Positions 61,314-64,000 of a DNA stretch of 64,000 nucleotides are shown here, one piece after another. The DNA is from Desulfatirhabdium butyrativorans DSM 18734 (GTDB taxonomy: Bacteria > Desulfobacterota > Desulfobacteria > Desulfobacterales > Desulfatirhabdiaceae): the NCBI RefSeq assembly GCF_000429925.1, contig NZ_KE386986.1:62001-126000 (forward strand), in the 5' to 3' direction. Both the position numbers and the translations under genes were made by a program. The notes below the pieces were generated by a model. That model ran no database searches. It had not been told where the DNA came from and saw nothing but the letters and a program-made list of their open reading frames with translations. Each line of letters opens with the position of its first letter. The stretch's first letter is position 1.

Positions 61314-64000
61314 ATGACAACCGAAGTCTCGATGATTCCTATACTGAAAAACATCGACGCCAACACCAAGGCGCTGCTCGATGTATTCAGCGTTGGGGTA
61401 ACGGGTGGACATTTCGCGAAGTCACTACTCAAGTCCCAGAAAAAAGCCGAACGCGCAATCACACAGGATTTGCCGGATATCGTTTCGGCTGTGGTACAAA
61501 AGGCCGCCGCTGCTAACGGCATGGCTAAAACAAGCAGTGCCGCTCCGCCGCCTCCTGCAATCAAGCGCCCGGTCCAGCAGTCGAATGAAACCCCTGAAAG
61601 AAAACCCGTTGCGCTGGATTCAAACCCGGAGAAGCAGGTCCCCAAGTCAGTTGCCGACATAAAGCCAGATACCCTCCCCAAAACGATGGTATCGCGTCAA
61701 CCTTTGCCCCCGTCTCCGCCACCATTTTCTCCGTCGAAAAGCCAACAGGCGTTGGTGGAGTCCAGGCAAAAAGCGCAACAAGATGCGCTTCGACAGATTG
61801 TCCAGAAGCAGGAATCCCGGCTGGGAAAGTTGGCCAGACCTTTGGTGGATATGGCCAAAGAGCAATTGGGTGGCCATAAAAACGAAATCACGGACACGGC
61901 TGGGTTGGCAGTCGGTGGACCGTTTTATGCTGCAGCACAAGAGCTTTCCGGGCTTGGTTCCGAACTCAAAGATATTTACACCACTGTCAGGGAAAAGGGC
62001 GGTGACAAAGCCAAGGATGGGGGAAAAGCATCTTCGACCGGAGGAAGGGATGCCTTCGGTCGCTATCTTCCCAAGAATGGCCAAGAGACAACAGAGGCCG
62101 TCATCACCCAATCCGGTGAAAAAACGGTATCGGCAACACAGGATGTCAAGATCGCTGTCGAAAAATCGGAAAAAGCCGATCAGAAACGGCATAGGGAATT
62201 GATCCAGGCATTGCTTGCGGACTCATCCGCGCCGCAGGGCAACAACGATACACCGATCCCGACAGATGAAGGCCGGAAGAAATCATCCAAGGGCAAGCAG
62301 GGAAAAAGCCAAGGCACCCCCAAAAACGAAACCACTGCGACAAAACAGGGCCGGGAAACAGCACCCAAAACCAAAGGTCCATCGAGCTTCAAGTCGAAAG
62401 CATCTTCCCGCTTTTCATCACTAAAAAAGAGGGCTGCAGGCGGGGCCGCTGCTACAGGAGGCGGCGGAACCCTGGGTGCCGTTGGTGATGTGCTCGGGGC
62501 CGTCGGTGATGCCATTCCGGGCGGCGAAACCGGGGGCGTGGCAACGAAAATCGGGGGAAAGCTCTCAAAAGGACTTGGCAAGGCCGGTTCTGTAGGAGGA
62601 AAACTCGTGCGGGGCCTTGGCGGGGCTTTTCGGATTGCCGGAAAAATTGCCGGTCCCCTTGCCGCCATGGGAACAGCGGTGGACGCACTGCAGGGTTTTA
62701 GCAACACGCGGGAAATTCAACAGATATTCAATACCCGTGAAGCGCCGACAACCGGGCAACGTGTAGCCAATTCAGTAGCCAATGTGATTGATTTTGGAGG
62801 ACTGACAACAGCCTTTGCAAATATGCTGGGCATGGGGTTCGATAAATCCGATATCACAAAGACCCTGTATGGAGCCGGAAAGTTCCTGTCTGACAGTATT
62901 CCGGAGAAGCCGCTTGAAATAGCTGCCAACACACTTACAGACAGCGGGAACCCTGCAGACAATCAGGACGTCCCGTTTTTGACTGAAACCAAGGGATGGA
63001 AGGGCTTTGTCGATTTTTTCACCAAAACGCCGGATTTGCACATCCCTGACAGCTCAGAAAGACTGGTTGGAAAGACAGACGCCACAATCAACCCAAGAGC
63101 CTACGTTCCGGATGTTTTGGCGCAAAGTCATGAAACGCTGGGATCGCTATCGGCAAAATATGAATCCGGGAAACGCGGAGCCGCAACCGTATCGAGCGGA
63201 AAAGGCGATATCGGCGGCGTATCGTATGGCACGTACCAAATGGCAAGCAAGGGCGGGGATTCCAGTACGGCGGCTCAATTCGTAAAGCAAAGCAAGTGGG
63301 CGGACCAATTCAAAGGGTTGAAGGCCGGATCAAGTGAGTTCTCTGACAAATGGAAGCAAGTTGCTGCCAATGACACCGAGTTTGCCACGGCGCAACATGA
63401 TTACATCAAGCAAACGCACTATGATCCCATGATGGAACAACTGAATCAAGCCGGTATTGACCTGTCTGCCAGGCCCAAGGCGGTTCAGGATGTCCTATGG
63501 TCGAGGGCAGTGCATCATGGTGCCGGAAACGGCGCAAGGGTGGTTGAAAAAGCTCTTGGCGGAGTAAAAGATGTGTCCTCGCTTTCCGATGAAGAGCTGA
63601 TCAACCGGATATATGACGAGAGCGGGAAAAAGAATGCATCCGGTGAGCTGGCTTATTTCAAGGGAAATTCGGCTTCGGTCCAGGCAGGAGTTTCCAGGCG
63701 ATTCGAAAATGAGCGCAAGGATGCGATCGCTGCATTGCATCAGCCTCCGACTGAAATCCAGAAGCCCATGTTGGCCTCCGCCGATGTGACACACAAAACC
63801 ATCGAGCAACCCAAAGATATCCAGCCCCCGGTGCAACCGGATGGGCAGGCGATGTATGCATCCAATCAGGCCATGATCGACAAACAGATGGCCTATTTTG
63901 ACCGGATGAACAACAGCAGGCCAACACCACCGAGCCAGCCCAACACGCCGGGGTATAACATACCGATGGAATTTGACGACGCGTTGTTGACACTCATGGC
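61314..64000 (+). CDS. Tape-measure-like tail protein with muralytic domain, 3' end outside the window
   Basis: The frame stays open for 895 codons to the window end. It starts with a helical segment (LDVFSVGVTGGHFAKSLLK) and a proline-rich stretch. Around residues 375-470 a glycine/alanine-rich hydrophobic region (GGAFRIAGKIAGPLAAMGTA) is typical of tape measures. From about residue 605 there is a domain like the VgrG3-type peptidoglycan hydrolase: YESGKRGAATVSSGKGDIGG, SYGTYQMAS, QHDYIKQTHYDPMMEQL and AVQDVLWSRAVHHGAG. It would measure tail length and locally digest the cell wall during injection. The start overlaps the frameshift extension's end with TAAAATG spacing. Confidence 0.75.
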   Translation, partial: MTTEVSMIPILKNIDANTKALLDVFSVGVTGGHFAKSLLKSQKKAERAITQDLPDIVSAVVQKAAAANGMAKTSSAAPPPPAIKRPVQQSNETPERKPVALDSNPEKQVPKSVADIKPDTLPKTMVSRQPLPPSPPPFSPSKSQQALVESRQKAQQDALRQIVQKQESRLGKLARPLVDMAKEQLGGHKNEITDTAGLAVGGPFYAAAQELSGLGSELKDIYTTVREKGGDKAKDGGKASSTGGRDAFGRYLPKNGQETTEAVITQSGEKTVSATQDVKIAVEKSEKADQKRHRELIQALLADSSAPQGNNDTPIPTDEGRKKSSKGKQGKSQGTPKNETTATKQGRETAPKTKGPSSFKSKASSRFSSLKKRAAGGAAATGGGGTLGAVGDVLGAVGDAIPGGETGGVATKIGGKLSKGLGKAGSVGGKLVRGLGGAFRIAGKIAGPLAAMGTAVDALQGFSNTREIQQIFNTREAPTTGQRVANSVANVIDFGGLTTAFANMLGMGFDKSDITKTLYGAGKFLSDSIPEKPLEIAANTLTDSGNPADNQDVPFLTETKGWKGFVDFFTKTPDLHIPDSSERLVGKTDATINPRAYVPDVLAQSHETLGSLSAKYESGKRGAATVSSGKGDIGGVSYGTYQMASKGGDSSTAAQFVKQSKWADQFKGLKAGSSEFSDKWKQVAANDTEFATAQHDYIKQTHYDPMMEQLNQAGIDLSARPKAVQDVLWSRAVHHGAGNGARVVEKALGGVKDVSSLSDEELINRIYDESGKKNASGELAYFKGNSASVQAGVSRRFENERKDAIAALHQPPTEIQKPMLASADVTHKTIEQPKDIQPPVQPDGQAMYASNQAMIDKQMAYFDRMNNSRPTPPSQPNTPGYNIPMEFDDALLTLM

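Overview
The window looks like a chromosome segment of a Gram-negative, probably sulfate-reducer-like (Desulfobacterota) bacterium, interrupted from about 32.2 kb to the right edge by a large contractile-tailed prophage. The host guess is an inference. It rests on moderately GC-rich DNA, large multi-domain sensor kinases, lipoproteins, secreted dockerin-like proteins and the gene mix; there is no 16S or other phylogenetic marker here.

Chromosomal part (1-32.0 kb). A 5'-truncated mpl ligase opens the window. Then come a lytic transglycosylase, a membrane glycosyltransferase, a nucleoside deaminase, a TPR lipoprotein overlapping a LysM protein, thrC overlapping serS, a 5-formyl-THF cyclo-ligase, a DUF2156-type acyltransferase, two secreted repeat or dockerin-like proteins, a PIN/Phd toxin-antitoxin pair and a ZnuA-like metal-binding protein. 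After these lie a 1442-residue hybrid histidine kinase, a small cereblon-like (CULT-domain) protein, two aminotransferases, a PD-(D/E)XK family protein with a GIQQ tandem repeat, and a hybrid PAS kinase paired with a substrate-binding lipoprotein. Intergenic DNA is rich in repeats. The most striking are two arrays of short, different palindromic hairpins joined by a constant 7-base linker (18.78-19.05 kb and 31.79-31.98 kb). The same hairpin families recur at both loci in a different order.

Junction (31.99-32.2 kb). A consensus promoter drives tRNA-Gly(GCC) and tRNA-Cys(GCA). A tyrosine integrase ends 30 bases beyond tRNA-Cys and points toward it, so the tRNA-Cys 3' end is the likely attachment site.

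Prophage (32.2-64 kb, not closed on the right). The left arm, on the minus strand, holds integrase, a small HTH (Xis-like) protein, an HTH/zinc-ribbon protein, a truncated GIY-YIG reading frame, an AT-rich PP-loop (PAPS-reductase-like) gene and a 3D-domain protein. It also holds a four-repeat CRISPR-like array next to the C-terminal remnant of a TnpB/Cas12f-like protein. The right arm, on the plus strand, encodes baseplate hub, spike and PAAR proteins, a small kinase, the portal, a probable protease/scaffold, a lysis module with a GH108-type endolysin, a 1462-residue polyvalent protein (InPase, PBECR-like, ParB-like, RelA/SpoT-like and ddrB-ParB-like segments) and an adenine-methylase-like protein. 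The capsid, a tail sheath carrying three inserted beta-modules, tube-like proteins, a tail assembly protein with a probable programmed frameshift, and a tape-measure-like protein with a muralytic domain follow. The tape-measure gene runs off the window.

Three plus-strand transcription units (starting at 41.05, 47.85 and 53.46 kb) are each preceded by the same CATATAGCGCTATATG-type palindrome, which suggests one phage regulator coordinating them. The features most worth testing as undescribed systems are the CRISPR-like mini-array with its TnpB/Cas12-like remnant, the hairpin-cassette arrays, and the polyvalent protein with its regulatory palindrome.
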